33,132 nucleotides of DNA from Pseudomonadales bacterium (GTDB taxonomy: Bacteria; Pseudomonadota; Gammaproteobacteria; Pseudomonadales; Pseudohongiellaceae), in the NCBI GenBank assembly GCA_028279115.1, contig JANQSV010000109.1, forward strand, positions 1 to 33,132, in the 5' to 3' direction. The notes under the pieces were generated by a model that was not told the origin of the DNA, ran no database searches, and was given only the letters and a program-made list of their open reading frames with translations. Positions 1 through 9,817 of the stretch are shown here, piece after piece (position 1 is the stretch's first letter; each line of letters begins with the position of its first letter). The position numbers and the translations under genes are program-made.

Positions 1-6
1 GCCGCA

Positions 7-1107
7 TTGCTTTCATGGTTTGCAGTTCAAACCGATATGGATTCTATTCATGAAGAAGATTCGGAACACCTATCGTTACCTTCAACAATCACGGAAGAAG
101 ATTCAGAGTATCCATCGTTTCCTTCTCCAATCGCGGGAGAAGATGCGTTTCCAAATGAACCTTTTGAAGCTCAGCGAGACACTAACGGGAACAGGTCAAC
201 ATCCCTTCCGATGGAAAGTAATCAGGTTCAAGAAACAGCTTATGTCAGAATAAATAGAATGATTGGTTATCAACCAGACCCGTTTGTTAATGCGCGAGAA
301 AAGTACGAAGAAGAATGGAGCCAAATTGTCGCAGAAATGGAATTGTCAGATAATGACAGACTTCGCTTCGAACAACTATGGATTGACCATGAGGCTTACA
401 ATCTGGATTTGATTCATCAGATGCAAATGGGGACCATTAGTGCAGAAGATTGGACGAAAGGAACCAGATCTGAATCCGAATTGGAAGAAAATCTAAGGCA
501 ATTTCTTTCTGCTGAACAGATGGAAATTTATCGAAATCACTCACAAAATTTAGTGGATATTCATATGTCGGAAAGGGCTGCCATGCAAGAAGAACTAATT
601 GCGAACCAGTATACCGATATTATCTGGGCTAGTAATATAAACGACCTTCCCACAGTGCTTGCCTATATCGCGTCTGGAGCCGATCCAAACGCCATGCCTC
701 TCGATGGTAGTACGACACCACTGCATAATGCTTCGCGGAACGGTAACCTTGAAATGATTCAGGCACTTATTCAGGCCGGAGCAGATGTTAACTCAACTAC
801 CAGTGGTCCCGACCTTCTCAACTTTGCCCCACTGCACGAAGCGGCATACGTCGGCAACGTTGAAGCAATTCGGGCACTTGTGGCGGCTGGAGCCGACATA
901 AACTATTATCCGTCGGATTCCTTGCATGCCACCGCACTAAGACGAGCAGCCTTTGCGGGACATAAGGACGCGGTAGCGGAATTACTTGCTTTGGGAGCGG
1001 ACGCGACCGGCGACTATGGAAAGTATGCGCTTATGTATGCAAGACTAATAGCCCAAGATTTCGAAATAGAACAAATGCTGATAAACGCAGGAGCAAGAGA
1101 CGATTAA
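7..1107 (+). CDS. Ankyrin-repeat protein (5' end possibly outside window)
   Basis: C-terminal half has consecutive ankyrin repeats (DGSTTPLHNASRNGNLEMIQALIQAGADVN; FAPLHEAAYVGNVEAIRALVAAGADIN). The frame is open to the window edge. Confidence 0.85.
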   Translation: MLSWFAVQTDMDSIHEEDSEHLSLPSTITEEDSEYPSFPSPIAGEDAFPNEPFEAQRDTNGNRSTSLPMESNQVQETAYVRINRMIGYQPDPFVNAREKYEEEWSQIVAEMELSDNDRLRFEQLWIDHEAYNLDLIHQMQMGTISAEDWTKGTRSESELEENLRQFLSAEQMEIYRNHSQNLVDIHMSERAAMQEELIANQYTDIIWASNINDLPTVLAYIASGADPNAMPLDGSTTPLHNASRNGNLEMIQALIQAGADVNSTTSGPDLLNFAPLHEAAYVGNVEAIRALVAAGADINYYPSDSLHATALRRAAFAGHKDAVAELLALGADATGDYGKYALMYARLIAQDFEIEQMLINAGARDD

Positions 1108-1521
1108 TGAAGCGCTTCGCTTGACTTGTCTTGTCTATAAGTGCATCCATGCACTTGTAACACGATACATCCCTGGTCCTGGTAATCGTCCGCGAATAAC
1201 CGTCACCTTGAACGTGAAAGACCACAGCCGCGAGACAGCGATGCAATGGGACTACTGAACTAAGATTGTAATCAGACAAGGACGGAGCAATAGCCATGTC
1301 AACAGAACCGGACAGCCGAAACGAGAGGCCTAGGCCCGGGGAGGTCGGCGAGCAGAGAGGCGCCAAGTGCTCGGTATCCTGCCCCTGCATGCCTGCTGTG
1401 ATTATCCCAGCCTGACGGCGACTAACAATTTTGCCAATCTGAAAGAGCTATTCTCTTCGAGACTTCTTTTCCCGGTTCAAATCGGCTTTAGAAAAGATAC
1501 CGTTGATTTTGCACGGCGTGA

Positions 1522-1708
1522 GTCGTTGCTGGGCCAGGGGGTGTTCAGCGGGCGTGTGAGGCATGGATGCCGAACGCGAAGCCTACAGGGGTGAAGGCAA
1601 GCGTTTATGAAGCGTAGCTTCATGCGCAGCCGGAACGACGCCAAGCTATGCTTGGCGGCTGGACCGTATTCACGGCGTCCGCTGAACACCCCCTGGCCCG
1701 GCGGCGAC
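1522..1708. repeat. Intergenic hairpin element bracketed by a ~30-bp inverted repeat with a 21-bp perfect core
   Basis: gggccagggggtgttcagcgg (1531-1551) is the exact reverse complement of ccgctgaacaccccctggccc (1679-1699). Internal hairpins: atgaagcgtagcttcat (1607-1623) and cgccaagctatgcttggcg (1639-1657). A related copy is at 32983-33132 in opposite orientation. Confidence 0.9.
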
Positions 1709-1784
1709 GGATCGAAACCACAAACGCAGATAGACATGCCGAGGGATGTGCCAGTATGCTTGTGGCTCGGAAATTGGGGGGCTC

Positions 1785-3263
1785 ATGAAGGAATCCGATA
1801 ATCCGGGCGCAAGCGAACGTCACGAAACGACACCTTCGATTCTACAGGCGCTGCTTCCCGTATTTGCGCTGATCGCGCTGTTGTCATTCTCGGTCTATCT
1901 GTATGGCGAAGACGCCAGTTCCGGTTCGAACCAGATCGCCCTGCTGATCGGCGCCGCCGTTGCCGCGACCGTCGGCTGGCGCAACGGCATCGGCTGGCAG
2001 CAGATCGAGAACGCGATCGTTTCCGGCATTTCCATCTCGCTCAAGCCGATCCTGATCCTGCTTTGCGTGGGACTGCTAATCGGAAGCTGGATCATGGCGG
2101 GCACTGTCCCGACCATGATCTATTACAGCCTGCTGATTCTGGATCCTTCGATTTTCTATTTCGCCTCCTGCCTGATCTGCGCCCTGATCGCCCTGAGCAT
2201 CGGCAGTTCCTGGACCGTCGCCGGCACAGTCGGCATCGCGCTGATCGGCGCCGCGGCCGGCCTGGGCCTGTCGCCGGCGATTACCGCCGGCGCCATCATC
2301 TCCGGCTCCTATTTCGGCGACAAGATGTCGCCCTTGTCGGAAACGACCAATCTGGCGCCGGCTGTGGCGGGGACCGATCTCTTCAGCCATATCGGCCATA
2401 TGACCTGGACCGCGGTGCCGAGCATACTCATCGCCCTGCTGATCTATGCCCTCATCGGCCTCAATATCGACAGCGGCGCGAGCGCGGACGATCTCGCGAT
2501 CACCATGAACCTGCTCACCGAGAACTTCATGATTTCGCCGGTGACGCTGTTGCCCGTTCTCGTCTTGCTGGTGATGGCCAACCGAAAATTGCCGCCGATT
2601 CCCACCATTCTCGCCGGCGGCGCCCTCGGCGTCGTGCTGGCCCTGCTGTTCCAGCGCCCGGCGATCCTCGCTCTGCCCGGCGACGCGCCGAACCTGTTCC
2701 TCGCCCTGGTCAAGGGCGTGTGGACGACTTTCTTCGACGGCTTCGTGCTGCAAAGCGGCAATGCCACGCTCGACGATCTCATGTCCCGGGGCGGCATGAT
2801 TTCCATGTTGAACACGATCTGGCTCATTCTCTGCGCAATGATTTTCGGCGCTTCGATGGAACGCGTGGGCCTCTTGCAGCGGCTGGTGGACTACGCGCTA
2901 TCTTTCGTGCATAGCACCGGCAGCCTGATTGCCACGACGATCGTTACCTGCATCGGCGCCAACATCATCACTTCGGACCAGTACATCGCCATCGTGCTGC
3001 CGGGGCGCATGTACAAGCTCGAATACCAGAGCCGCGATCTCGACGTGAAAAATCTCTCCCGCACGCTGGAGGATTCGGGCACGATCACTTCGCCGCTGGT
3101 GCCCTGGAATACCTGCGGCGCCTACATGAGCGGCACCCTGGGCGTCGCCACGCTCGCCTACTTCCCTTTCTGTTTTTTCAACATGGCCTGTCCGGTGATC
3201 GCCGTCATCTACGGTTTCCTGAATTTCAAGATCGCTCCCGCGCTGGAACAGCAGGCCGCCTGA
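1785..3263 (+). CDS. nhaC: NhaC-family Na+/H+ antiporter
   Basis: Multi-TM protein with SGSYFGDKMSPLSETTNLAPAVAGTDLF and PLVPWNTCGAYMSGTLGV, typical of the NhaC family. Start chosen at 1785 after a G-rich RBS. Confidence 0.85.
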   Translation: MKESDNPGASERHETTPSILQALLPVFALIALLSFSVYLYGEDASSGSNQIALLIGAAVAATVGWRNGIGWQQIENAIVSGISISLKPILILLCVGLLIGSWIMAGTVPTMIYYSLLILDPSIFYFASCLICALIALSIGSSWTVAGTVGIALIGAAAGLGLSPAITAGAIISGSYFGDKMSPLSETTNLAPAVAGTDLFSHIGHMTWTAVPSILIALLIYALIGLNIDSGASADDLAITMNLLTENFMISPVTLLPVLVLLVMANRKLPPIPTILAGGALGVVLALLFQRPAILALPGDAPNLFLALVKGVWTTFFDGFVLQSGNATLDDLMSRGGMISMLNTIWLILCAMIFGASMERVGLLQRLVDYALSFVHSTGSLIATTIVTCIGANIITSDQYIAIVLPGRMYKLEYQSRDLDVKNLSRTLEDSGTITSPLVPWNTCGAYMSGTLGVATLAYFPFCFFNMACPVIAVIYGFLNFKIAPALEQQAA

Positions 3264-3265
3264 AG

Positions 3266-4246
3266 TCACAACTGGTTGCGCAGGATCAATTCCGCCGGAT
3301 AGGGTTTCATGTACCAGGATTCCGCGATGTAGGGATGGGGGTGTTTGCGGAAGAAGTGATTGAGCAAGGTGATCGGAACGATCAGCGGCACCAGGCCCAG
3401 GCGATAATCCTCGATCGTCCGCACGAGTTCCCGCCTGTCGTCCGCGGCCAGACTTTTCTTCAGGTAGCCCATGATGTGTTGCAATACGTTGACGTGCTTG
3501 CCGCGGGTCGCGGAAATTTTCAACACCGCCATGAGCCCCCGCAGATATTCGCCGGCGACCTGCTCGAGATCGGACTTGCCGGCGTCCGCGAGCAGTCGGC
3601 CGAGCGCGAGATATTGCGCCTGGTCGTGGCTCATGACGATCAGTTTGTGGCGGGCGTGGAATCGCGTCAGCGAAGCCGCGCTCAAACCGGCTTCAAACAG
3701 GGCGAACCAGCGCCGCAGAACGAACACGCGCTGGATGAAGTTCTCGCGCAATACGGAATCGCCCAGGCGGCCTTCCTCTTCGACCGGCAGCCAAGGAAAC
3801 TCCCGCATCAGGGCGTCGGCGAAAATGCCGCTGCCATCGCGCGCGGGCGTCTCGCCGCGCCATACCCGGACGCGCTCCATGCCGCAACTGGGCGAATCCT
3901 TTTTCAGAATGTAACCGCATAGTCCCGCCGCCCAATCCCGCCTGCGGGCGAGTGATTCCCGCAATGCCCGCGTGTGATCGACAGCCGGGTCGTCAATTTG
4001 CACACAGCGGATTTCGCCGCGTTCCGCGCACACTAGCCGGACGGGTTTGCGCGGGATGCCGAGGCCGATTTCCACTTCCGGGCAAAATGGCCGGAATTCA
4101 AAGTACTTGCCGAGCGTGCCGGTGATATACGAATGCCGCTTGTGACCGCCGTCATAGCGAACCTGATCGCCGAGCAGGCAACTACTCACGCCGACCGGAA
4201 TCTTCGCCCCGGACGCGTCTTCCGCCTCGTTTACATCGGGCTCCAT
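3266..4246 (-). CDS. DUF523 + DUF1722 (YbgA-like) protein
   Basis: N-terminal GVSSCLLGDQVRYDGGHKR (DUF523); C-terminal FHARHKLIVMSHDQAQYLALGRLL and HPHPYIAESWYMKPYP (DUF1722). Confidence 0.85.
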   Translation of the reverse strand: MEPDVNEAEDASGAKIPVGVSSCLLGDQVRYDGGHKRHSYITGTLGKYFEFRPFCPEVEIGLGIPRKPVRLVCAERGEIRCVQIDDPAVDHTRALRESLARRRDWAAGLCGYILKKDSPSCGMERVRVWRGETPARDGSGIFADALMREFPWLPVEEEGRLGDSVLRENFIQRVFVLRRWFALFEAGLSAASLTRFHARHKLIVMSHDQAQYLALGRLLADAGKSDLEQVAGEYLRGLMAVLKISATRGKHVNVLQHIMGYLKKSLAADDRRELVRTIEDYRLGLVPLIVPITLLNHFFRKHPHPYIAESWYMKPYPAELILRNQL

Positions 4247-5088
4247 TGTTCTGCTTTCTCTCCCGTGCGGTGGCGGCGCGCGCGCCCTTCCCGCTCGAGT
4301 TTCTCCAGATGCGCCAGCATGGTCCTCTCTGCCCAGCGATGCATGGACTTGTCGACATCGTCGTAGACGACCACCACCAGATCTTCCAGCGTACAGGTTC
4401 CGATGCCCGCCAGACTGCGCGCGATCTTGCTTTCCCGGCGCATCCGATGCTCGATCAGCTTGCCGATTTCCGCATGCGGATCATGGATCAGATTGCCGTG
4501 GCCGGGCGCGAGATAACGCAGCGGCAATTGCTGTAATTCTTCCAGGCTGTCGAGATAGTCGCTCATGTTGCCGTCCGGCGGCAGGATCACCGATGTCGTG
4601 CCCTGCAACACATGATCGCCCGTGAACAGCAACTGCTCTTCGCAAAGCAGAAAGCAGAAATGATTCGAAACATGCCCCGGCGTATGCAACATGCGGATCG
4701 TATATTCGCCGCAATCGAGTACATCACCGTGACGCCATTCGCGCCCAGGCGTAAAACTCAGGTCGTTGTAACCGTGTTCAGGCGCCGGCAGCCCCACCAA
4801 TTCCGCGCCGGTAGCGCACTGCAACTCGACCGCGCCGGGCGAATGATCGCCATGAGTATGAGTGGCCAATATGTACTCCAGCCTGCGGTCGCCAATAGCC
4901 TCCAGAAAACTCCGCAACTGGTCGCTATCCCGGGGACCAGGATCGATCAGACTAAGCCTCGATTCACCAATCAGATAACTATTCGTGCCCGGCCCCGTCA
5001 TCGGCCCCGGATTACGCCCCAGAATCCGAAACACAGGCACCTCGCACTCTGAAATACGCTCTGGAACTCCGGCAACGACTGTTCGCAT
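4231..5088 (-). CDS. MBL-fold metallohydrolase (LACTB2-like)
   Basis: THTHGDHSPGA metal-binding motif, NSYLIGESRLSLIDPGP, HTPGHVSNHFCF and APGHG. Confidence 0.88.
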   Translation of the reverse strand: MRTVVAGVPERISECEVPVFRILGRNPGPMTGPGTNSYLIGESRLSLIDPGPRDSDQLRSFLEAIGDRRLEYILATHTHGDHSPGAVELQCATGAELVGLPAPEHGYNDLSFTPGREWRHGDVLDCGEYTIRMLHTPGHVSNHFCFLLCEEQLLFTGDHVLQGTTSVILPPDGNMSDYLDSLEELQQLPLRYLAPGHGNLIHDPHAEIGKLIEHRMRRESKIARSLAGIGTCTLEDLVVVVYDDVDKSMHRWAERTMLAHLEKLEREGRARRHRTGEKAEQWSPM

Positions 5089-5223
5089 GACAAAATCCTG
5101 TTTCCTTCAATGGTAAATAGGGCCAATAGCGCATTATGACAAACTCGCAACGGCTGCCCCATTTGAAACTGTGGGAGTTGCCGCCCTCGGCGCATGAGGC
5201 GGCCAACCGCGACCACTGTCGAG

Positions 5224-6276
5224 CTATGATGTCGCGACCGCCGCTTTCCGTTGCCAATCGCTCGCAGCGCCGAGCACGGCCAATTGCCCGTGTTCAACCA
5301 GACAAATGGGCACATTCATCAAGAACGGATTAACGGTCCCCTTGTTCAGAAACCTTGTCATGAAGGATTCATTGCGCCGGATAAGGTCCGATAGTTGTGA
5401 TAAGACTCCGCCAGCCAAATAAACACCTCCATGCGTTCCCGAAGCGAGCGCGAGGTCGGCCGTCATGCTCCCCAGCGCTCCACAAAAAACATCGATCGCA
5501 CGCGCGGCGATCGGATCACTTCGCGCGCGCGCGGCATCTGCGATGTCCGCCGGGTCGCCTAGCAAGGCCGCTCGCCCGGAAATCCCGCAAAGCGTCTGGT
5601 AAAGGGTCAAGAGACCAGGTCCGGATAAAATCCGCTCCATCGGCACATGACCGTCATCAGGCATCAGCACTTTCAGGATTTCCAGCTCAAGCCGTGACGA
5701 TGGCGCGAAACTCATCTGTCCAGCTTCACAGTCAAGCACGACCGGATCACCATTTCCGCATGGTACACGGATTGCCGCGCCAAACCCGGTTCCGGCGCCA
5801 ATTATGAGTATTGGTTGGCTGGCATTGCAGAACAGCAAACCATTTAAAGGTTCAACAACATTGGCGTCAATATGATCAATCCCATGCGCCAGCGCATAGA
5901 AATCGTTGATAATATTAACCGCGCTAAAACCTAACCGCTTTTTGATTTCGTCCACTCGAATACCCCATTTGAGATTGGAATTAACGACATTCCCACCGGA
6001 TAGGTATCCCGCCACAGCAATCGATATCCCACCAATGTTTGGCGTGTTGTGTTCAGTCAAGAAAAGCTCGATCAACTCCTCAAGACGCGCAAAATCAGCA
6101 CAAAAATATTTTTGGTAGCTTATTATCTCAGCTTGCGAATCCGACCCACCGGGAACATCCACAACAGCAAGTCTGGCATGCGTGCCGCCAACATCCGCGG
6201 AAAGCACAAATTGCCTTTGCTCCCGATGCCGCTCTCCAATGCGCCGGAAAAGACCATAATCGTTGGTAACAGTCAT
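5224..6276 (-). CDS. glk: Glucokinase-family sugar kinase (candidate GlcNAc/glucose kinase)
   Basis: LSADVGGTHARLAVVDVPGG phosphate-binding motif, AGTGFGAA, DCEAGQMSFAPSS and GGVYLAGG. Confidence 0.85.
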   Translation of the reverse strand: MTVTNDYGLFRRIGERHREQRQFVLSADVGGTHARLAVVDVPGGSDSQAEIISYQKYFCADFARLEELIELFLTEHNTPNIGGISIAVAGYLSGGNVVNSNLKWGIRVDEIKKRLGFSAVNIINDFYALAHGIDHIDANVVEPLNGLLFCNASQPILIIGAGTGFGAAIRVPCGNGDPVVLDCEAGQMSFAPSSRLELEILKVLMPDDGHVPMERILSGPGLLTLYQTLCGISGRAALLGDPADIADAARARSDPIAARAIDVFCGALGSMTADLALASGTHGGVYLAGGVLSQLSDLIRRNESFMTRFLNKGTVNPFLMNVPICLVEHGQLAVLGAASDWQRKAAVATS

Positions 6277-6285
6277 TCCCCTCTC

Positions 6286-8022
6286 CTAATGCTGTTTTAT
6301 CGCCGCCAGAGATTCGGCAGGCGCCGGGCCGCGAATACGGACAATGACATAAGCGCCTGTCGCCGCCGCCACACCGAGATTGATTATTGCCCAGAAGACA
6401 TCGCCATAAAGCAGGAATCCAATACCAAAGAGAGTGCCGTAGGTGCCCGCGATCGCCGCGGCGGAGAGGCCCAATCCTTCGAAGAGTTCGCGCCGCGGGG
6501 CGCCTGTCGGCCATGCAATCCGCTTGAAACGGTTTTGCGTCTCACCGGACTCCGGAGACGTCAGCAAAGTAACGGCAACCCAGCCAATCGTGGTCACACC
6601 GACACCCAGCACATATTGCATCCAGTCAGCCATGTCCGGCCCCAGAAATTCGAGCCAGATATTAATCGCAAAAGAAATAATCATAGCCGAGATCTCACTC
6701 CAGGCATTAATGCGAGACCAAAACCAGCGCAGGAAGAACAACAACCCGGTCCCGGCGCCGATTGCGAGGAGAAGTTGGAATGCCTGCAAAGCATCTTCGA
6801 GGATGAGCGCGAAGGCGCCCGCGGCGACCATGAGAAGGATGGTTAAAAGGCGCCCGGCTCTCACTTGCTGTTTTTCGGATGCTTCGGGCGCGATAAACCG
6901 GACATGGATGTCCTTGACCAAATAGGAGGCCCCCCAGTTCAGGCTGGTTGAAATCGTCGACACATAGGCAGCCACCAGAGATGCCGCGACAATACCAAGA
7001 ACCCCCGGCGGCAGCAGGGACAACATGGCGGGATAAGCAAGGTCATTCTGAATGAGACCGCGATCAACATGCGGCAGAGCTGCCGCCAGACTGTCGAGAT
7101 CAGGGAAAACGATCAGAGACGCCAACGCCACCAGCAGCCATGGCCAGGGGCGCAGCGCTATATAGGCGAAATTGAAGAAAGCGGTTGCCGCCATGGCGTG
7201 GCGCTCGTCGCGGGCGGACAACATGCGCTGCGCCACATAACCGCCGCCACCGGGCTCGGCCCCCGGATACCAGGCACTCCACCATTGCACCGCCAAGGGC
7301 ACCAGCAATAAAGGCACAAAACTGTTCGGATCGGAAAAGTCGGGCAGGAAACTCTTTTTATCGACCACGTTCGGGTGCTCAATGAGCTGGCTCAAACCGC
7401 CCACATCAATATGGTTGAGAGCGAAATATGCGGCAAGACACGCGCCGACAAGCGCAACAACGAACAGAATCATATCCGTAATCAGAACTCCGAGCAGACC
7501 GCCAATCGCCGAGAAAGTGACGGTCACAAACCCGGCGACAAGCACAAGCTGGAGCGGTGAAACGCCAAAGAGAACAGCGCCGAATTTGATCGCCGCCAAG
7601 GTCACATTCGCCATGATCATGACATTGAAGAACAGGCCCAGATAGGCCGCCCGAAACCCTCTCAGAAAGGCTGCGGGTTTGCCGCTGTAGCGCTGTTCAT
7701 AGAATTCGATATCCGTGCTGACGCCAAGTCGCCGCCACAGTCGCGCATAGACAAAAGCCGTGATCATTCCGGTGATGAGAAAACACCACCAAGCCCAGTT
7801 TGCGGCCACGCCGTTGGATCGTACAAGGCTGGCAACAAGATTGGGCGTATCGGCTGCGAATGTGGTGGCAACCATGGACGCTCCCAAAAGCCACCAAGGC
7901 ATATTCCGCTCACCCAGAAAATAGGATGAACTGTTCCTCGATGCATATCGGCCAACCAGCAGGCCAATGACAACAATGGTTACCATAAGCCCCGCCACAA
8001 TTACCCAATCAACCGCCGCCAT
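6286..8022 (-). CDS. Sodium:solute symporter (SSS family), candidate GlcNAc/sugar transporter
   Basis: Multi-TM protein with SSYFLGERNMPWWLLGASMVATTFAADTP and FSAIGGLLGVLITD. Sits in an operon with the kinase and SIS protein. Confidence 0.85.
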   Translation of the reverse strand: MAAVDWVIVAGLMVTIVVIGLLVGRYASRNSSSYFLGERNMPWWLLGASMVATTFAADTPNLVASLVRSNGVAANWAWWCFLITGMITAFVYARLWRRLGVSTDIEFYEQRYSGKPAAFLRGFRAAYLGLFFNVMIMANVTLAAIKFGAVLFGVSPLQLVLVAGFVTVTFSAIGGLLGVLITDMILFVVALVGACLAAYFALNHIDVGGLSQLIEHPNVVDKKSFLPDFSDPNSFVPLLLVPLAVQWWSAWYPGAEPGGGGYVAQRMLSARDERHAMAATAFFNFAYIALRPWPWLLVALASLIVFPDLDSLAAALPHVDRGLIQNDLAYPAMLSLLPPGVLGIVAASLVAAYVSTISTSLNWGASYLVKDIHVRFIAPEASEKQQVRAGRLLTILLMVAAGAFALILEDALQAFQLLLAIGAGTGLLFFLRWFWSRINAWSEISAMIISFAINIWLEFLGPDMADWMQYVLGVGVTTIGWVAVTLLTSPESGETQNRFKRIAWPTGAPRRELFEGLGLSAAAIAGTYGTLFGIGFLLYGDVFWAIINLGVAAATGAYVIVRIRGPAPAESLAAIKQH

Positions 8023-8060
8023 GTTTCCTCCGTGCAGTCTTCCTGATCATTCTTGAAATT

Positions 8061-8279
8061 CTAAATACGCCCGCATCGCGCATGATATCCAGTGCATTGG
8101 TGACAAGGGTGATTGGAAAACCAATCATATCCAAAATGACGGCGCGCGACCGCCATGGTTCGGATCGTATCCACGATTGGCCTTCCATCAGCAAAAACGC
8201 CGATGGCGGCCCCGCTTGCAGCCCAACGCGCGGCTTTGCCGTCGCCCGGCAAGATTCGTGCGCCACGCAACACATGCAT
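8061..8279 (-). other. Short ORF coupled by TAATG to the SIS gene; possible truncated gene
   Basis: ATG (8279-8277) overlaps the SIS stop TAA (8281-8279). 72-aa product MHVLRGARILPGDGKAARW...; family not identified. Confidence 0.3.
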
Positions 8280-9316
8280 TAACGGGTCACCGTCACTTTA
8301 TTCAGGAAAGGTGGGTTGTCGGGATTCAGCCCCCGCTCGTGCGACAATGCATTAACCATGCGGTAAAAGGTCTGGATTTGCAGAACCGGGGTCAGCACTG
8401 GCACATTTGAGATCGAGAGCGCGGGCAGGTGGACGGCGCCCGGCAGCGCAGCACCAACGGAAAAGCACTTCGCGCCTCGTTCCGAAAAACTCTCCGCCAG
8501 TTCCCCATAGCTGTTTGCAGCTTCGTCCGACGGCACAAAAAACAGAACAGGAAAACCATCCCGCACAATTGTCATAGGTCCATGTTTAACTTCCGCGGCG
8601 CTAAAAGCTTCCGCGTGAAGCGCGCAAGTTTCCTTGAACTTCAACGCTGCTTCTTCGGCGACAGCAAGCCCAGCACCACGTCCGACAACGAACAGGCTTG
8701 AAGCCTCGGAAAAAGACGGCAGACATACCGACCAGTCGAGTTGCCAGGCGGATTCCAATTGCCCGGGAAGCAATCTCACGGCTTCAACGCCCGCGGCATT
8801 TCCCGTCAGGCAAAACACAAGATTGGCTAGCGCGGTCAATGAGCAGATGTAGGACTTGGTCGCCGCAACACTCTGCTCAGACCCCGCGGAGATCGGCAAG
8901 ATAAAATCTGCGATCTCTGCAAGTGGGCTCGAAAGGTCATTGGTAATCGCAATGACTCGCGCACCATTTCTGGCGGCGAATTCGGCTGATATGACCAAGT
9001 CATCACTCTGCCCGGACTGGGAAATACAAATAAAAAATGCATCACCCAACCGCATCGAAGATTGATAAATGGATGCGACAGAAGGCGCAAAGGAAACGAC
9101 GGGGACGCCAAGTTGGGTTTCAAATAGATATTTGCCGTAAAGCCCTGCATGGTCGGAACTCCCCCGCGCGCACATTAGCACAAAAGATGGTGGCCGAATG
9201 TTGAATTCCAACGCGATCGCCGCCAGCCCATTTTCCATATCCGTAAATTGGCTTTGCACCGATGAACTCGAACTACTTGCTTCTTTAAACATCAATGATG
9301 TTTCCGCGACTGACAT
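8279..9316 (-). CDS. SIS-domain protein, candidate glucosamine-6-phosphate deaminase (NagB-II type)
   Basis: CARGSSDHAGLYGKYLFE, ISQSGQSDDLV, SEQSVAATKSY and EVKHGPM: duplicated SIS domains as in the GlmS isomerase half, with no glutaminase domain. Confidence 0.88.
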   Translation of the reverse strand: MSVAETSLMFKEASSSSSSVQSQFTDMENGLAAIALEFNIRPPSFVLMCARGSSDHAGLYGKYLFETQLGVPVVSFAPSVASIYQSSMRLGDAFFICISQSGQSDDLVISAEFAARNGARVIAITNDLSSPLAEIADFILPISAGSEQSVAATKSYICSLTALANLVFCLTGNAAGVEAVRLLPGQLESAWQLDWSVCLPSFSEASSLFVVGRGAGLAVAEEAALKFKETCALHAEAFSAAEVKHGPMTIVRDGFPVLFFVPSDEAANSYGELAESFSERGAKCFSVGAALPGAVHLPALSISNVPVLTPVLQIQTFYRMVNALSHERGLNPDNPPFLNKVTVTR

Positions 9317-9360
9317 AGTATCACCCCTTGACCCTTACTGATCCGGCGCGTTATCAAAAA

Positions 9361-9376
9361 ATGACAACGATATTTT
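9361..9376. promoter_or_regulatory. Possible degenerate LacI-type operator upstream of the SIS-SSS-glk operon
   Basis: ATGACAACGATATTTT keeps the left half and central ACG of the motif found at 9705, 16647 and 16870; the right half is poor. Confidence 0.3.
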
Positions 9377-9431
9377 TTGTAAAGAAAACTTTTTGCCTCG
9401 CAATTCCCCACTCGCTTCACGCGTCTCTTTA

Positions 9432-9557
9432 TCATCGCGCCATCCGACCATTATCAACCTTAAGGACCGCCCCACTTGCCGTCCGCCCCGCGTCACTTGC
9501 GAGATACGTCACCGCCCCAGTCACGTCACTCACCCGACCGACATGATCCGGAAACAA
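9432..9557 (-). pseudogene. C-terminal remnant of a short-chain dehydrogenase/reductase (SDR)
   Basis: Minus-strand frame reads LFPDHVGRVSDVTGAVTYLASDAGRTASGAVLKVDNGRMAR* (typical SDR C-terminus). An in-frame stop lies immediately upstream and no SDR core is present. Confidence 0.65.
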
Positions 9558-9704
9558 CGGTCATATCCATGATCACAAGCTCCGTGCGCCCGCAACTCGC
9601 CGCAATCCCACCCCGCAACGCTTCCAACACACCACGAGCGCAGCGCGGAAATCACCGCAGATCCGAAGCCCGCTTTTGCACCTTCCGAATAGTCGCTCTA
9701 AAAT

Positions 9705-9720
9705 ATGATCACGTAGTCAT
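9705..9720. promoter_or_regulatory. Candidate LacI-family operator upstream of GH18
   Basis: ATGATCACGTAGTCAT, a near-palindrome matching the sites at 16647 and 16870. Confidence 0.55.
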
Positions 9721-9817
9721 TTTATAGGAAAAACCGATGCAATCAAGGATTCTTCCCCGGCGACCAAGCCGCCTTGCCGGAAGCAGGCGCAAGGATAAAA
9801 AGGGTACGAAACTGAAA

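Noticed and set aside
1607-1801. Small ORF MKRSFMRSRNDAKLCLAAG... (also 32915-33097 on minus strand)
   Set aside because: Same peptide arises from two repeat copies because the repeat sequence is conserved; more likely a translated repeat than a gene.
2063-2914. 283-aa Arg-rich ORF inside nhaC, and 2076-2753 (-)
   Set aside because: Low-complexity, Arg/His-rich translations in alternate frames of a real membrane-protein gene.
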